Shown: one piece after another, positions 1-8,799 of the stretch
How the letters are laid out: each line of letters starts with the position of its first letter
Numbering within the stretch: position 1 is the stretch's first letter
From: Sulfuritalea sp.
GTDB taxonomy: Bacteria; Pseudomonadota; Gammaproteobacteria; Burkholderiales; Rhodocyclaceae
DNA: 64,000 nucleotides
Direction: 5' to 3'
NCBI GenBank assembly: GCA_023229545.1
Contig: JALNZB010000011.1
Span: 24,714 to 88,713 of the forward strand
Made by a program: the position numbers and the translations under genes
The notes under the pieces: model-generated
The model's database searches: none
Seen by the model: the letters and a program-made list of their open reading frames with translations, nothing else
Told to the model about the DNA's origin: nothing

Positions 1-1
1 C

Positions 2-136
2 ATCGCCGGCTATGTGCTGGACAAGTCCGGGCGGCGCTGGATCGTGGTGTTTTTCGTCAATCACGCCAACGCCGGCGCGGCGCAGCCGGCGCAGGACGCG
101 CTGCTGCAATGGGTGTATGAACGGAACGGCGCATGA
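2..136 (+). CDS. dacB: D-alanyl-D-alanine carboxypeptidase/endopeptidase (PBP4 type), C-terminal fragment
   Basis: The window opens inside this gene; only the last 44 residues are visible, in the frame starting at base 2. The segment IAGYVLDKSGRRWIVVFF followed by VNHANAG resembles the strand that follows the KTG box in class C penicillin-binding proteins of the DacB family, periplasmic enzymes that trim or cleave peptidoglycan cross-links. The catalytic SxxK, SxN and KTG boxes lie outside the window, so the assignment rests on this tail alone. Its stop overlaps the next start as ATGA (133-136), indicating translational coupling. Confidence 0.6.
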   Translation: MAGYVLDKSGRRWIVVFFVNHANAGAAQPAQDALLQWVYERNGA

Positions 137-366
137 AACGCGCGGCGCTGCTGGCCGCCGGCTTCGCCTACATGGTGCTGCTGATCGAAGCGCTGCGCGC
201 CGCCGTGGCCTGGTGGCACGGCGAGTTGGCGCAACCGGGCTGGAGCGACATCGCGCTGATCGCCTTGCTGCCGGCGCTGATCTGGATCTGGTGGCGCTAC
301 CTGTCGCCCTTCGGTCGCGATTGTCAGAAGTGTGCCCTGCCGCCCGACCCAGGGCAGACGCCGTAA
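133..366 (+). CDS. Small membrane protein, function unknown
   Basis: A 77-residue protein I cannot assign to a family. It has two hydrophobic stretches, roughly residues 4-25 and 38-55, so it is probably an inner-membrane protein with two spans. The C-terminus carries CQKC, a possible metal or redox pair. The start is fixed by the ATGA overlap with the upstream dacB-like gene. The reading frame is free of stops in typical high-GC codon usage, but nothing in the sequence tells what it does. Confidence 0.55.
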   Translation: MKRAALLAAGFAYMVLLIEALRAAVAWWHGELAQPGWSDIALIALLPALIWIWWRYLSPFGRDCQKCALPPDPGQTP

Positions 367-379
367 TCTTTTCCATGCC

Positions 380-805
380 ATGAAGCAAAAGCCGGTTGGA
401 CCTTGTCCTTGCGGTCGTCCGCTCGCCTACGCGGCGTGCTGCGGTCGCTACCATGCCGAAAGCCCGGCGCCCGATGCCGAATCGCTGATGCGCTCGCGCT
501 ACAGCGCCTATGTGCTGGGGTTGGAGGCTTATCTGCTGGCCACCTGGCATGCGTCCACACGGCCCGCCGCGCTGAATCTTGGCGCCGGAGCGCAGCCGAA
601 ATGGCTGGGGCTGCAAGTCAAGGCGCGGACGCAAACCGGCGACACGGCAAGCGTGGAGTTCGTCGCCCGCTACAAGGTCGGCGGGCGCGCGCAACGGCTG
701 CACGAAATCAGCCGTTTCGTGCGCGAGGACGGCTGCTGGTACTACGTCGACGGAGAAGTTGATCAGCCGGCGATTTTGGCCAAATTTGAGGCGGAGACGC
801 TTTGA
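380..805 (+). CDS. YchJ-family protein with SEC-C zinc motif
   Basis: 141 residues. The N-terminus carries the SEC-C type metal-binding motif [13 protein letters not shown] near residues 8-20, followed by the YchJ core ([23 protein letters not shown]). YchJ/UPF0225 proteins are small cytoplasmic proteins with a cystatin-like fold of unknown function; many have a second SEC-C motif at the C-terminus, which is absent here. The ATG at 380 is preferred to upstream in-frame starts because it places the [12 protein letters not shown] segment at the N-terminus as in the family. Confidence 0.85.
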   Translation: MKQKPVGPCPCGRPLAYAACCGRYHAESPAPDAESLMRSRYSAYVLGLEAYLLATWHASTRPAALNLGAGAQPKWLGLQVKARTQTGDTASVEFVARYKVGGRAQRLHEISRFVREDGCWYYVDGEVDQPAILAKFEAETL

Positions 806-812
806 CCTGAGC

Positions 813-835
813 TACTAATGGCGCTATTATTAGTA
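813..835. promoter_or_regulatory. Inverted repeat upstream of toxin-antitoxin operon
   Basis: Perfect 7-bp arms TACTAAT and ATTAGTA separated by 9 bp, lying 26 bp before the antitoxin start. Antitoxins of this class usually bind such dyads to autoregulate their own promoter; that role is inferred here. Confidence 0.45.
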
Positions 836-860
836 CGCGCAACAGGTCTTGGAGAAAATC

Positions 861-1109
861 ATGTCGCACCAGATTTTGGCGGAAACCACAGCAAGCGTAT
901 CGGAATTGAAAAAGAATCCAATGGGCACTGTCGCTGCTGGAGAGGGGTTTCCAGTAGCAATTCTCAACCGCAATGCTCCCGCTTTTTACTGCGTACCGGC
1001 AAAAGCGTATGAAGCGCTGATGGATAAGCTTGAAGACATGGAACTGAACGCCATCGCCGATGCTCGCGCAGGTCAACCAGTTACCAAGGTCAAGCTCGAT
1101 GACCTATGA
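861..1109 (+). CDS. Antitoxin, Phd/YefM (RelB/StbD-like) family
   Basis: 82 residues. The N-terminal TTASVSELKKNPMG and the following VAILNRNAPAFYCVP match the DNA-binding half of Phd/YefM/StbD antitoxins; the acidic C-terminal tail (ALMDKLEDMELNAIADARAG) is the part expected to wrap the toxin. The ATG at 861 follows a GGAG at 851-854. It overlaps the toxin gene by 11 bp, antitoxin first, as usual for type II modules. A TTG four codons upstream is a less likely start. Confidence 0.88.
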   Translation: MSHQILAETTASVSELKKNPMGTVAAGEGFPVAILNRNAPAFYCVPAKAYEALMDKLEDMELNAIADARAGQPVTKVKLDDL

Positions 1110-1380
1110 GCTTGGGTTTCTGGATGAAGCTCTAAAGGAGTGGCATAAGCTCGATGCCGGTGTTCGCGAACAGTTTAAAGCCAAGCTATCAGAACGGCTT
1201 GAGAATCCATGTGTGCCATCCGCCAAACTGAGTGGACATGGGAATCGATACAAAATCAAGCTACGCAGTGTTGGCTATCGTCTCGTGTATGAGGTGCGCG
1301 ATCATCAACTGATCGTCGTGGTTGTCGCGGTAGGCAAGCGCGAACGCAACGCCGTCTACAAGGCGGCCGCAAAGCGGTGA
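1099..1380 (+). CDS. RelE/StbE-type toxin of a type II toxin-antitoxin pair
   Basis: 93 residues with the RelE fold signature: MTYELGFLDEALKEWHKL at the N-terminus, KLSGHGNRYKIKLRSVGYRL in the middle, and the terminal VGKRERNAVYKAA that supplies basic and tyrosine active-site residues in ribosome-dependent mRNA interferases. The start lies within the antitoxin's last codons. Length and order are standard. Expected role: cleaving mRNA on the ribosome when the antitoxin is degraded; that activity is family knowledge, not seen directly. Confidence 0.88.
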   Translation: MTYELGFLDEALKEWHKLDAGVREQFKAKLSERLENPCVPSAKLSGHGNRYKIKLRSVGYRLVYEVRDHQLIVVVVAVGKRERNAVYKAAAKR

Positions 1381-1438
1381 TGCCGAGATTCAGGGTTGGT
1401 TGTCCGAGGGACGCATGCCGGTGAATGCACGGGAAGAC

Positions 1439-1514
1439 TGGTGCGCCCGGCGGGGATCGAACCCACAACCCCTGGCTTCGGAGGCCAGTACTCTATCCAT
1501 TGAGCTACGAGCGC
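1439..1514 (-). tRNA. tRNA-Arg (anticodon CCG)
   Basis: Reading the minus strand gives a 76-nt cloverleaf. The acceptor stem pairs GCGCTCG with CGGGCGC (one G-U), the D-arm begins GCTCAATGG, the anticodon stem CTGGC/GCCAG encloses loop CTCCGAA with anticodon CCG, and the T-arm contains GGTTCGATCC. The CCA end is encoded at 1439-1441. Confidence 0.95.
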
Positions 1515-1555
1515 ACGAGGGGGCGAAGCATAACCCGTTCGGCTGCCGCCGTCCA

Positions 1556-1582
1556 TTGCGCGGCAGGTCAATCCGCTATAAT
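1556..1582 (+). promoter_or_regulatory. Possible sigma-70 promoter of the cytochrome c gene
   Basis: A perfect -10 hexamer TATAAT at 1577-1582 follows TTGCGC at 1556-1561 with a short 15-bp spacer, 37 bp before the cytochrome start codon. The -35 box is imperfect. Confidence 0.4.
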
Positions 1583-1618
1583 CGACCGTCCTGTTTGACT
1601 TCTTCCGGAAGGTTGCTC

Positions 1619-2059
1619 ATGTTCCATTCGCATATCCGCACCGTCGCTGCCGCCAGCGCACTGATTCTTTCCGTCGGTGTTTTCGCCATGGGCAGCCGTC
1701 CCAAGGGCGATGACGAAGCCGTCAATAGCCGCATTGCGCCGGTGGCCCGGGTCGAACTTGCCGCGCCGTCAGCCGCCGGGGCGGTGGTCGGTGATCGCAG
1801 CGGCGAGCAACTGTACAAAACAACCTGCATCACCTGTCATGAAGCAGGCGTTGCCAACGCCCCCAAATTCGGTGACAAGGCCGCCTGGGCGCCGCGTCTG
1901 GCGCTGGGACTGGAGGGGCTGATGAAGTCGGTTATTGCCGGCAAGAACGCCATGCCGCCGAGGGCCGGCTCGGATGCCAACGATACCGAACTGGCGCGCG
2001 CCGTTGTGTATATGGCCAACAAGGCCGGCGGCAAGTTGACGGAACCGGCCGCCAAGTAA
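1619..2059 (+). CDS. Class I c-type cytochrome (c5-like), exported
   Basis: 146 residues with an N-terminal hydrophobic export signal (residues 8-24) and one haem attachment site CITCH at residues 69-73. Met111 in KNAMPPRAG is the likely sixth haem ligand, and the C-terminal VVYMANKAGG helix is typical of cytochrome c5-like proteins. It should be a periplasmic or membrane-anchored electron carrier; if the signal is uncleaved it would tether the protein. It appears monocistronic, with a TATAAT upstream and a strong hairpin terminator downstream. The redox partners cannot be told from context. Confidence 0.88.
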   Translation: MFHSHIRTVAAASALILSVGVFAMGSRPKGDDEAVNSRIAPVARVELAAPSAAGAVVGDRSGEQLYKTTCITCHEAGVANAPKFGDKAAWAPRLALGLEGLMKSVIAGKNAMPPRAGSDANDTELARAVVYMANKAGGKLTEPAAK

Positions 2060-2088
2060 TCGGCAGTCGCGAAGCCCGCAAGAAACCC

Positions 2089-2113
2089 AAAGGGACCGCG
2101 CGCGGTCCCTTTT
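2089..2113 (+). terminator. Rho-independent terminator after cytochrome c
   Basis: Perfect palindrome of two 12-nt arms (AAAGGGACCGCG / CGCGGTCCCTTT) ending in TTTT, 30 bp after the cytochrome stop codon. Confidence 0.8.
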
Positions 2114-2150
2114 GCGTTCTGTCTAAGCCGGACAAGCCGGAAAAGCTTTC

Positions 2151-2215
2151 ACCACGGGGGACACGGGGAACACGGGGTAATGCTGCGTCTTGGTTTTCCC
2201 CGTGTCCCCCGTGGT
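2151..2215. repeat. 20-bp perfect inverted repeat rich in CACGGGG units
   Basis: The arms 2151-2170 and 2196-2215 are exact reverse complements over 20 bases; between them a further CACGGGG unit extends the left arm. It sits between two convergent genes and could form a stable cruciform or hairpin. No T-run follows it, so it is not a classical terminator. Confidence 0.75.
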
Positions 2216-2234
2216 TGAACTGCGGTTTTTGGTT

Positions 2235-4214
2235 CTACCGCTTGCCGGCGAGCATGGCCCTCAACTGCGCGGCCTTGGCCAGGGCAGTGCCGGCATCCGG
2301 CACGGTATTCCCTTGCGTCAAGGCTTTCTGCGCCGCCTCGCCCATTTCGGCGATGAAGCGCGAAGGCTCGCGCGGCATCCATTGCCGGCCCTGCTTGCGC
2401 CGCTCGCACCAGGTCAGCGTCAGGCTGGCCTGCGCCCGCGTGATGCCGACATACATCAGGCGGCGCTCCTCTTCCAGCTTGGCCGGTTCCAGCGAGTCGC
2501 GATGCGGCAGCAAACCTTCCTCGACGCCGACCAGAAACACGTGGCGAAATTCGAGGCCCTTTGCCGCGTGCAAGGTGGCCAGTTGCACCGCATCCTGTTC
2601 TTCATCGTTCTTGTCCAGCATCGACAGCAGCGCCACGGATTGCGCCAGTTCGAGCAGGGTCTTGCCCTCTTCCTCGCCTTTCCTGCCCAGCCACTCGACG
2701 AAGTCGCAGACGTTGGCCCATTTGCCTTCCGCCTCGCGCACGTCCAGCGACTCGAACAGCCAGCTTTCATAGCCGATGGCCGTAATCAGATCGTTCAGCA
2801 CCTGCCCGGCTGACTCCTTCGCGGCGCGTCCTTCGATGCGGTTGATGAAGTCGCCGAATTCGCGCAGGGCCGTGCGCTGCTTGACGTTGAGTTCGGCGTC
2901 CAGCCCCGGCGCGAAAATGCTGGCGAACAGGCTTTGCTGCCGCCGTCCGGCGGCACGGCCGAGCGCTTCCAGTGTCGTGCCGCCGATGCCGCGCCTGGGC
3001 GTGGTGACGGCGCGGATGAAGGCCGGATCGTCGTCCGGGTTGGCCAGCAGGCGCAGGTAGCAGGTGATGTCCTTGATCTCGGCGCGGTCGAAAAAGGATT
3101 GCCCGCCCGATATGACATAGGGAATGCGCTGCGCGCGCAACTGCTGCTCGATGACGCGGGCCTGATGATTGCCGCGATAGAGGATGGCGTAATCGGAAAA
3201 TTTGCTGCGCCGCTCGAAGCGGTGCGCGGACAGGCGCGAGCCGACCCATTCCGCTTCGTGGTCGCCGTCGCGGCAGGTCTGAATGTGAATGGCATCGCCC
3301 TGGCCGTGCTCGGACCACAGCTTCTTCTCGAACAGCTTGGGGTTGTTGGCGATCAGGGTATTGGCGGCATGCAGGATGCGCGAAGTGGAGCGGTAGTTCT
3401 GCTCCAGCTTGACCACTTTCAGGCTTGGATAGTCGTCCTTCAGCAGACGCAGGTTCTCGCTGTCGGCGCCGCGCCAGGCGTAGATCGACTGGTCGTCGTC
3501 GCCGACCGCGGTGAAGGAATCGCGCCCCTGCGTCAGCAACTGCAACAGGCGATACTGGCCGCGATTGGTGTCCTGGTACTCGTCCACCAGCAGGTGCCAT
3601 ATCCTGCTGCGCCAGCGTTGCGCGACCTCGTCGTGCCCGGTGAAAAGCTTCACCGGCAGGCGGATCAGGTCATCGAAATCCACCGCCTGATAGGCGCGCA
3701 GGGTGCGTTCGTAATTGGCGTAAAGCTGAGCAGCGGTGACTTCGATCTCGTCCGCCGCATCTTCCAGCGCCGCTTCCGGCTCGGTCAGCATGTTCTTCCA
3801 CAGCGAGATGCGCGATTGCAGGGCGCGCAGCCGACCCTTGTCGATGTTGCCGGCAAGCTCCTGAAAAAGCGCCGTGGTATCGGCCGCGTCGAGAATCGAA
3901 AAGCCCGGCTTGAGACCCACTTTCGCGGCCTCCTGCCGCAGGATGCGCACCCCCAGGGCATGAAAGGTGCTGACCATCAGTCCTTCGCTGCGACCGCCGA
4001 GCAGCTTGCCGACGCGCTCCTTCATCTCCTTCGCCGCCTTGTTGGTGAAGGTGATGGCGGCGATGTGCGACGGGGCAATGCCGTAGTCATCGACCAGCCA
4101 GGCGATCTTGTGCGTGATGACGCGCGTCTTGCCCGAGCCGGCGCCGGCCAGCACCAGCAGCGGGCTGTCGAGGTGGCGCACGGCCTCAAGCTGGGCCGCG
4201 TTGAGTTTCACCAT
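2235..4214 (-). CDS. rep: ATP-dependent DNA helicase Rep (UvrD/Rep superfamily 1)
   Basis: 659 residues, normal length for Rep. Helicase motifs are intact: Walker A AGAGSGKT (23-30), motif Ia TFTNKAAKEM, motif II DEYQDTN (211-217), motif III GDDDQSIYAWRGA (238-250), and the late motifs VKLEQNYRS and MYVGITRA. Rep is a 3'-5' DNA translocase that clears proteins ahead of the replication fork and helps restart. The gene stands alone on the minus strand and converges with the cytochrome c gene. The protein begins MVKLNAAQLEAVRH, as in the family. Confidence 0.95.
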   Translation of the reverse strand: MVKLNAAQLEAVRHLDSPLLVLAGAGSGKTRVITHKIAWLVDDYGIAPSHIAAITFTNKAAKEMKERVGKLLGGRSEGLMVSTFHALGVRILRQEAAKVGLKPGFSILDAADTTALFQELAGNIDKGRLRALQSRISLWKNMLTEPEAALEDAADEIEVTAAQLYANYERTLRAYQAVDFDDLIRLPVKLFTGHDEVAQRWRSRIWHLLVDEYQDTNRGQYRLLQLLTQGRDSFTAVGDDDQSIYAWRGADSENLRLLKDDYPSLKVVKLEQNYRSTSRILHAANTLIANNPKLFEKKLWSEHGQGDAIHIQTCRDGDHEAEWVGSRLSAHRFERRSKFSDYAILYRGNHQARVIEQQLRAQRIPYVISGGQSFFDRAEIKDITCYLRLLANPDDDPAFIRAVTTPRRGIGGTTLEALGRAAGRRQQSLFASIFAPGLDAELNVKQRTALREFGDFINRIEGRAAKESAGQVLNDLITAIGYESWLFESLDVREAEGKWANVCDFVEWLGRKGEEEGKTLLELAQSVALLSMLDKNDEEQDAVQLATLHAAKGLEFRHVFLVGVEEGLLPHRDSLEPAKLEEERRLMYVGITRAQASLTLTWCERRKQGRQWMPREPSRFIAEMGEAAQKALTQGNTVPDAGTALAKAAQLRAMLAGKR

Positions 4215-4275
4215 GGGAGGCGTATCCGCGACGCCGTTACCTGCCCGCGAAGCGGAATCCCAGGTACGCAGAGCG

Positions 4276-4290
4276 GCCAGCGCCGACTTC
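4276..4290 (-). repeat. Partial copy of dispersed repeat
   Basis: GCCAGCGCCGACTTC in the short gap between rep and the zinc-ribbon-like gene; it matches the core of the repeat found at 34377, 42968 and elsewhere, reversed. Confidence 0.4.
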
Positions 4291-4295
4291 CGGAT

Positions 4296-4520
4296 TCAGC
4301 GCAATTTGCCGCGCAGTGGTTTCACTTTTTCGGGCGATTGGGTAGTCACGCTGCCATGACCGCCCGCCACGTTGCCGCACTTGCATGCGGCCTTGACAAA
4401 ACTGACCGAGCTGACGATGTCGCCGCATTCGCATTCGTAATACACGTCGCCGCCGCTCGGCAGGCCATCGGCACCCTCGATGGGATGGAAGCGGTAGATG
4501 CTGCGCAAGTCAATTTTCAT
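4296..4520 (-). CDS. Small Cys-rich protein, possible zinc ribbon, function unknown
   Basis: 74 residues starting MKIDLRSIYRFHPIEG. Two cysteine pairs, CECG and CKCG, about 19 residues apart, suggest a compact zinc ribbon. The ATG at 4518-4520 is chosen; an in-frame TTG two codons upstream is possible. No close family is recognised. It lies between rep and the DUF4197 gene on the same strand but with gaps, so co-transcription is possible but unproven. Confidence 0.6.
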   Translation of the reverse strand: MKIDLRSIYRFHPIEGADGLPSGGDVYYECECGDIVSSVSFVKAACKCGNVAGGHGSVTTQSPEKVKPLRGKLR

Positions 4521-4539
4521 GGTCAATCCAGCTCAGTTC

Positions 4540-5220
4540 TCAGTTAAGTACGCCAAATACCTTCTTCGCCAACCGGCCCGCTGCTTCTGCGGGGTTCTTG
4601 CGGATCGCTTTTTCCTCTTCGGCGATCATCAAATAGAGTCCGTCAAGCGTCTTCTGCGTAACGTAATTATCGAGATGCGCATCCTGTTCGTGCACCAGGC
4701 CGAACCTGGCGGCCTTGCCGGCGAACTGGTCGTACTTCTCCGCCAGCTTGACGCGAGCGATGGCTTTCTGCACCACGGGCTTGAACTTCTCCGTCAGGGG
4801 ACCAGCGGTGGTGCGCCGAAAATACTGCGTTGCCGAATCCTCTCCGCCCGACAGGATTCCCTTGGCGTCTTCCACCGACATCTGCTTGATGGAGTTTACC
4901 AGCAGGACTTTGGCCTGCGGTACGGCGGCCTCGGCCGCCCGGTTCATGGCGGTGACCAGTTCGTCGGCCTGTTTGCCCATGCCCAGTCCGCGCATAAGGC
5001 CCTCGACCTTCTGCACGCTTTCCGGCAAGGGAATTTTTACCTTTGGATTGCCCAGAAAACCATTCTGCCGCCCAAGCATTTCAACGGCCTTGCCGGCGCC
5101 CTGAGTCAGCGCCTCCTTGAGTCCGCCGGAGGCGTCCTTACCTGAAATATCGGCCAGTGACAGCGCGTTGGCCGCCGTGGCGAGCAACATTCCGATAAGC
5201 AGGGCGAGAGCAGAACGCAT
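4540..5220 (-). CDS. DUF4197 family exported protein
   Basis: 226 residues with a clear signal peptide (MRSALALLIGMLLATAANAL, cleavage near residue 20), then the DUF4197 pattern: SGGLKEALTQG, GFLGNPKVKIPLPE, VEDAKGILSGGEDSATQYF and a closing YDQFAGKAARFG...LDNYVTQKTLDGLY segment. The family is widespread in proteobacteria, periplasmic, and of unknown function. The start at 5220 is preferred because it places the signal peptide at the N-terminus; an upstream in-frame start adds 12 residues that do not fit a signal sequence. Confidence 0.88.
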   Translation of the reverse strand: MRSALALLIGMLLATAANALSLADISGKDASGGLKEALTQGAGKAVEMLGRQNGFLGNPKVKIPLPESVQKVEGLMRGLGMGKQADELVTAMNRAAEAAVPQAKVLLVNSIKQMSVEDAKGILSGGEDSATQYFRRTTAGPLTEKFKPVVQKAIARVKLAEKYDQFAGKAARFGLVHEQDAHLDNYVTQKTLDGLYLMIAEEEKAIRKNPAEAAGRLAKKVFGVLN

Positions 5221-5281
5221 ATTTTCAGGTTTCTTGGCGAAGCTCGATTCTCGCACAAATGTCGCTACCGACGGAGCGGCG

Positions 5282-6958
5282 TCAGCTCCTGGGTCGCAGT
5301 TCGCGCCGCAGAACCTTGCCGACCGGCGACTTCGGCAGATCGGTGCGGAACTCGATGTACTTCGGCCGCTTGTAGCCTGCGAGCCCTTCCTTGAGGAATT
5401 CCCGCAGGGCGCCTTCGGTCAATGCCGGATCCTTCCGGACGATAAACAGCTTCACCGCTTCGCCGGAATGTTCGTCGGGCACGCCGATGGCGGCAGCTTC
5501 CAGAACGCCGGGGTGATGCGTGACGACATCCTCTATTTCGCTCGGATAGACGTTGAAACCCGAGATCAGCACCATGTCCTTTTTGCGATCGACGATGCGG
5601 ATGGCGCCCTCGGCATCCATCACACCGATGTCGCCGGTCTTGAAGAAGCCGTCGGCAGTCATGACATTGGCGGTTTCGTCCGGCTGGTTCCAGTAGCCGG
5701 CCATCACTTGCGGTCCGCGTATGCATATTTCACCAGCCTCGCCCTGCGGCACATCCGCGCCGCTGTCGTCGCGAATGGCGATTTCAGTGGAGGAAACGGG
5801 CAAGCCGATGGTGCCGGTGAAGCCCTTGAGGGTGACCACGTTGGCGGTCGCCACCGGCGAGGTTTCCGACAAGCCGTAGCCTTCGACAATCGCGCTGCCG
5901 GTCAGCGCCAGCCACTTCTCCGCGACCGTGCGCTGCGTTGCCATGCCGCCGCCGAGACTGATTTTCAGGCTGGAGAAATCCAGCCTGGCGAACCCCTTGT
6001 TATGCGTCAACGCATTGAACAAGGTATTGAGGCCGGGAAATATGTCGAACCTGAAGGTCGATAGCTCCTTGACGAAACCGGATATGTCACGCGGATTGGG
6101 AATCAGCAGATTGCAGGCGCCGATGCGAATCCCGATCATGTTGCAGACGGTCAGCGCGAAGACGTGGTACAGCGGCAGCGCGCAAACGAAGTTGATCTGC
6201 GTCTCGCTTCGGGTGTCGACTGCGGGTTGCATCCAGGCTTCCACCTGCAACATGTTGGCGACGATGTTCCGGTTCAATAGCGTCGCGCCCTTCGACGCGC
6301 CCGTGGTGCCGCCGGTGTATTGCAAAAAGGCGACATCTTCCCGTGTTCGCGTGACGGGCTTGAGCGTGACACCGCCGCCGTGCGCCACTGCGGAACTAAA
6401 GCGCACCGGGCTTGGCAACGACCACTTTGGCACCATTTTCTTCACGTGGCGCACGACGAAATTGACCAGCGTGCCCCTGAACCCGCCCAGCAAATCGCCC
6501 ATACTGGCCACCACCACATGTTTCACGGCGGTGCTGGCAATGACCTTTTGCAATGTCGTGGCGAAGTTTTCCAAAATGACAATCGCTTCGGCGCCGCTGT
6601 CCCTGAGCTGGTGTTCCAGTTCGCGCGGCGTATACAAGGGATTGACATTGACCACGGCATAACCGGCACGCAGAATCGCGGCGACGCATACCGGATATTG
6701 CAGAATGTTGGGCAACATGATGGCGACGCGGGCACCGGGCGCCAGCCCTCGCGATTGCAGCCACGCCGCCAGGCTGCGCGACAGCGCGTCGAGTTGGCCA
6801 TAGGAAAGCGTCTTGCCCATGCAGCGGAAGGCGGTGCGCGATGCGTACTTCTTCATCGACTCTTCCAGTACTTGTGACACGGTTTCGTACTGATTGATGT
6901 CGATTTCAGCAGGCACACCGGCCGGATAATGCTCGAGCCACGGCTTGTCCATGTTCAA
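5282..6958 (-). CDS. fadD: Long-chain fatty-acid--CoA ligase
   Basis: 558 residues, the usual size for FadD. The adenylate-forming signature YTGGTTGASKG (214-224) binds ATP; GYGLSETSP, FFKTGDIGVMDAEG and DRKKDM follow in order, and the C-terminal SPVGKVLRRELR holds the catalytic lysine. The enzyme activates long-chain fatty acids to acyl-CoA at the inner membrane for beta-oxidation or lipid synthesis. It is a single gene between the DUF4197 gene and the lipoate operon. Chain-length preference cannot be read from sequence. Confidence 0.93.
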   Translation of the reverse strand: MNMDKPWLEHYPAGVPAEIDINQYETVSQVLEESMKKYASRTAFRCMGKTLSYGQLDALSRSLAAWLQSRGLAPGARVAIMLPNILQYPVCVAAILRAGYAVVNVNPLYTPRELEHQLRDSGAEAIVILENFATTLQKVIASTAVKHVVVASMGDLLGGFRGTLVNFVVRHVKKMVPKWSLPSPVRFSSAVAHGGGVTLKPVTRTREDVAFLQYTGGTTGASKGATLLNRNIVANMLQVEAWMQPAVDTRSETQINFVCALPLYHVFALTVCNMIGIRIGACNLLIPNPRDISGFVKELSTFRFDIFPGLNTLFNALTHNKGFARLDFSSLKISLGGGMATQRTVAEKWLALTGSAIVEGYGLSETSPVATANVVTLKGFTGTIGLPVSSTEIAIRDDSGADVPQGEAGEICIRGPQVMAGYWNQPDETANVMTADGFFKTGDIGVMDAEGAIRIVDRKKDMVLISGFNVYPSEIEDVVTHHPGVLEAAAIGVPDEHSGEAVKLFIVRKDPALTEGALREFLKEGLAGYKRPKYIEFRTDLPKSPVGKVLRRELRPRS

Positions 6959-6992
6959 ACTCTCCCCTGCATGTAGCGGTGAATCTTACAGG

Positions 6993-7928
6993 TCAGGTCA
7001 CTCCGGCGCCATGCGCCTGCATGTCGGCGTGGTAGCTGGAGCGCACCAGCGGCGCCGATGCGGTGTGGGTAAAACCCATCGCCGCCGCTTCACGCGCATA
7101 CATGGCGAAAACATCCGGATGCACGTAGCGCAGCACCGGCAGGTGATGACTGGACGGCGCCAGGTACTGGCCGATGGTGAGCATTTCGACATCGTGCGCG
7201 CGCAGATCGCGCAGGGTGGCGAGGATTTCCTCGTCGCTTTCGCCGAGGCCGACCATCAGGCCGGACTTGGTGGCGATGCCCGGCTGGCGCGCCTTGAAGG
7301 CCTTCAGCAGTTGCAGCGAATGGGCGTAGTCGGCGCCGGGACGCGCCTGCTTGTAGAGGCGCGGCACAGTCTCCAGGTTGTGGTTGAAAACATCCGGCGG
7401 CGTCGCCGCCAAAATCTCCAGCGCGATGTCGAGGCGACCGCGAAAATCCGGCACCAGCACTTCGATCTTCGTTGCCGGCGACAGCTCGCGCACTTTCGCG
7501 ATGCAGTCGGCAAAGTGCCGCGCGCCGCCGTCACGCAGATCGTCGCGGTCGACGCTGGTGATGACCACGTACTTGAGCTGCATCGCGGCGATGGTCCGTG
7601 CCAGTGCTTCCGGCTCCCCGGCGTCCGGCGGCAAGGGTTTGCCGTGACCCACATCGCAGAAGGGGCAGCGCCGAGTGCATAGATCGCCGAGGATCATGAA
7701 GGTGGCCGTGCCCTTGCCGAAACATTCGCCGATGTTGGGGCAGGTGGCCTCCTCGCACACCGTATGCAAATGATGTTCTCGCAGGATCTGCTTGATCTCG
7801 CCGAAGCGGCCTGCGCTGTTGCCGGCCTTGACGCGAATCCAGTCGGGCTTCTTCAAAGCGGTCGTCGCCGGCACGATCTTGATCGGGATGCGCGCCGTCT
7901 TCGCCGCGCCTGTTTGCTTGGCTGTCAT
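6993..7928 (-). CDS. lipA: Lipoyl synthase
   Basis: 311 residues. It carries both iron-sulfur cluster motifs: the auxiliary-cluster cysteines C58, C63, C69 ([12 protein letters not shown]) and the radical-SAM C84, C88, C91 (CTRRCPFC). LipA inserts two sulfur atoms into octanoyl-carrier domains to make lipoate. It is the last gene of lipB-lipA and overlaps lipB by 4 bp as ATGA, which fixes the start at 7928. The closing [15 protein letters not shown] is typical of the family. Confidence 0.97.
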   Translation of the reverse strand: MTAKQTGAAKTARIPIKIVPATTALKKPDWIRVKAGNSAGRFGEIKQILREHHLHTVCEEATCPNIGECFGKGTATFMILGDLCTRRCPFCDVGHGKPLPPDAGEPEALARTIAAMQLKYVVITSVDRDDLRDGGARHFADCIAKVRELSPATKIEVLVPDFRGRLDIALEILAATPPDVFNHNLETVPRLYKQARPGADYAHSLQLLKAFKARQPGIATKSGLMVGLGESDEEILATLRDLRAHDVEMLTIGQYLAPSSHHLPVLRYVHPDVFAMYAREAAAMGFTHTASAPLVRSSYHADMQAHGAGVT

Positions 7929-8536
7929 GTGATCTCTTGTTCCAGTTGCCGGGCCAGATGCTCCGCCAGCGCGTTGCCCACCTTCGCAGTATCCCACTCG
8001 CCGGTCAGATCGTGCAGTTGCGCTACCGCCATTCCCTCGTAGCCGCAAGGGTTGATGGCCTGGTAGGGCGTCAGGTCCATGTCGACGTTGAGCGCAACGC
8101 CGTGATAGCTGCAACCATGCTTCACGCGCAGGCCGAGGGCGGCGATCTTGGCCGCGCCGACATAGACGCCGGGAGCGCCGGCCAGGCGCGCCGCCGCGAC
8201 GCCATGGCCTGCCAGCAGATCGATTACCGCCTGCTCGATACGCTGTACCAGCTCGCGCACCTTGAGGCCGCGCCGCCGCAGATCGAGCAGCAGGTAGGCC
8301 ACGACCTGGCCGGGGCCGTGGTAGGTGATCTGGCCGCCGCGGTCGATCTGCACCACGGGTATGCCGATATCCTTGAGGAGATGCTCGGGCCTGCCCGAAA
8401 GGCCCTGCGTGAATACCGGCGGATGTTCGCAGAGCCAGAGTTCGTCGGCCGTGTCGGCGCTGCGGGCGGCGGTGAAATTCCGCATCGCAGCGAAAGTCGG
8501 CTGGTAGTCGACACGGCCCAGCCGCTTGACGATCAC
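7925..8536 (-). CDS. lipB: Octanoyl-[acyl carrier protein]:protein N-octanoyltransferase
   Basis: 203 residues with the LipB signature [12 protein letters not shown] (66-77), catalytic Lys130 in [12 protein letters not shown] and nucleophile Cys164 in INPCGYEG. It transfers octanoate from ACP to the lipoyl domains that LipA then sulfurates. It overlaps lipA downstream and the DUF493 gene upstream by 4 bp each, so the genes from dacA to lipA are probably one transcript. Confidence 0.97.
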   Translation of the reverse strand: MIVKRLGRVDYQPTFAAMRNFTAARSADTADELWLCEHPPVFTQGLSGRPEHLLKDIGIPVVQIDRGGQITYHGPGQVVAYLLLDLRRRGLKVRELVQRIEQAVIDLLAGHGVAAARLAGAPGVYVGAAKIAALGLRVKHGCSYHGVALNVDMDLTPYQAINPCGYEGMAVAQLHDLTGEWDTAKVGNALAEHLARQLEQEIT

Positions 8537-8799
8537 AGCACTACCTTCACCATTGGATGTGAAGTTAACTCACGGTACAAGGCATCGAGCTGCTGCTGCG
8601 AAACGGCACGCACGGTGCAGGTCAGCGACAGGTAGTTGCCGGCTTTGGAAGGGCGCATCCCGATCGACGCCGCGTTGAAGTCCGGCGCGTGCTTCAGCAC
8701 CACCTCGACGACGGCCTGGGCAAAGCCGTCATCTGCGGCCCCCATGATCTTGAGCGGAAAGTCGCAAGGGAACTCGATCAGCGTTTCGCGCTGCCTCAT
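8533..8799 (-). CDS. YbeD-like DUF493 protein
   Basis: 88 residues, starting [20 protein letters not shown] and ending [18 protein letters not shown], the pattern of the YbeD/DUF493 family, small ACT-like proteins. They are almost always found beside lipB; a regulatory role in lipoate or D-alanine metabolism has been proposed but is not established. The start at 8799 overlaps the aminotransferase stop by 4 bp. Confidence 0.9.
   Translation of the reverse strand: MRQRETLIEFPCDFPLKIMGAADDGFAQAVVEVVLKHAPDFNAASIGMRPSKAGNYLSLTCTVRAVSQQQLDALYRELTSHPMVKVVL

Noticed and set aside
1381..1438. Possible terminator or small gene beside tRNA-Arg
   Set aside because: No stable stem with a T-run and no coding frame with a start signal is visible.
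2934..4547. A 537-codon plus-strand open frame opposite rep
   Set aside because: It is antisense to all helicase motifs and has no recognisable domain or start signal.
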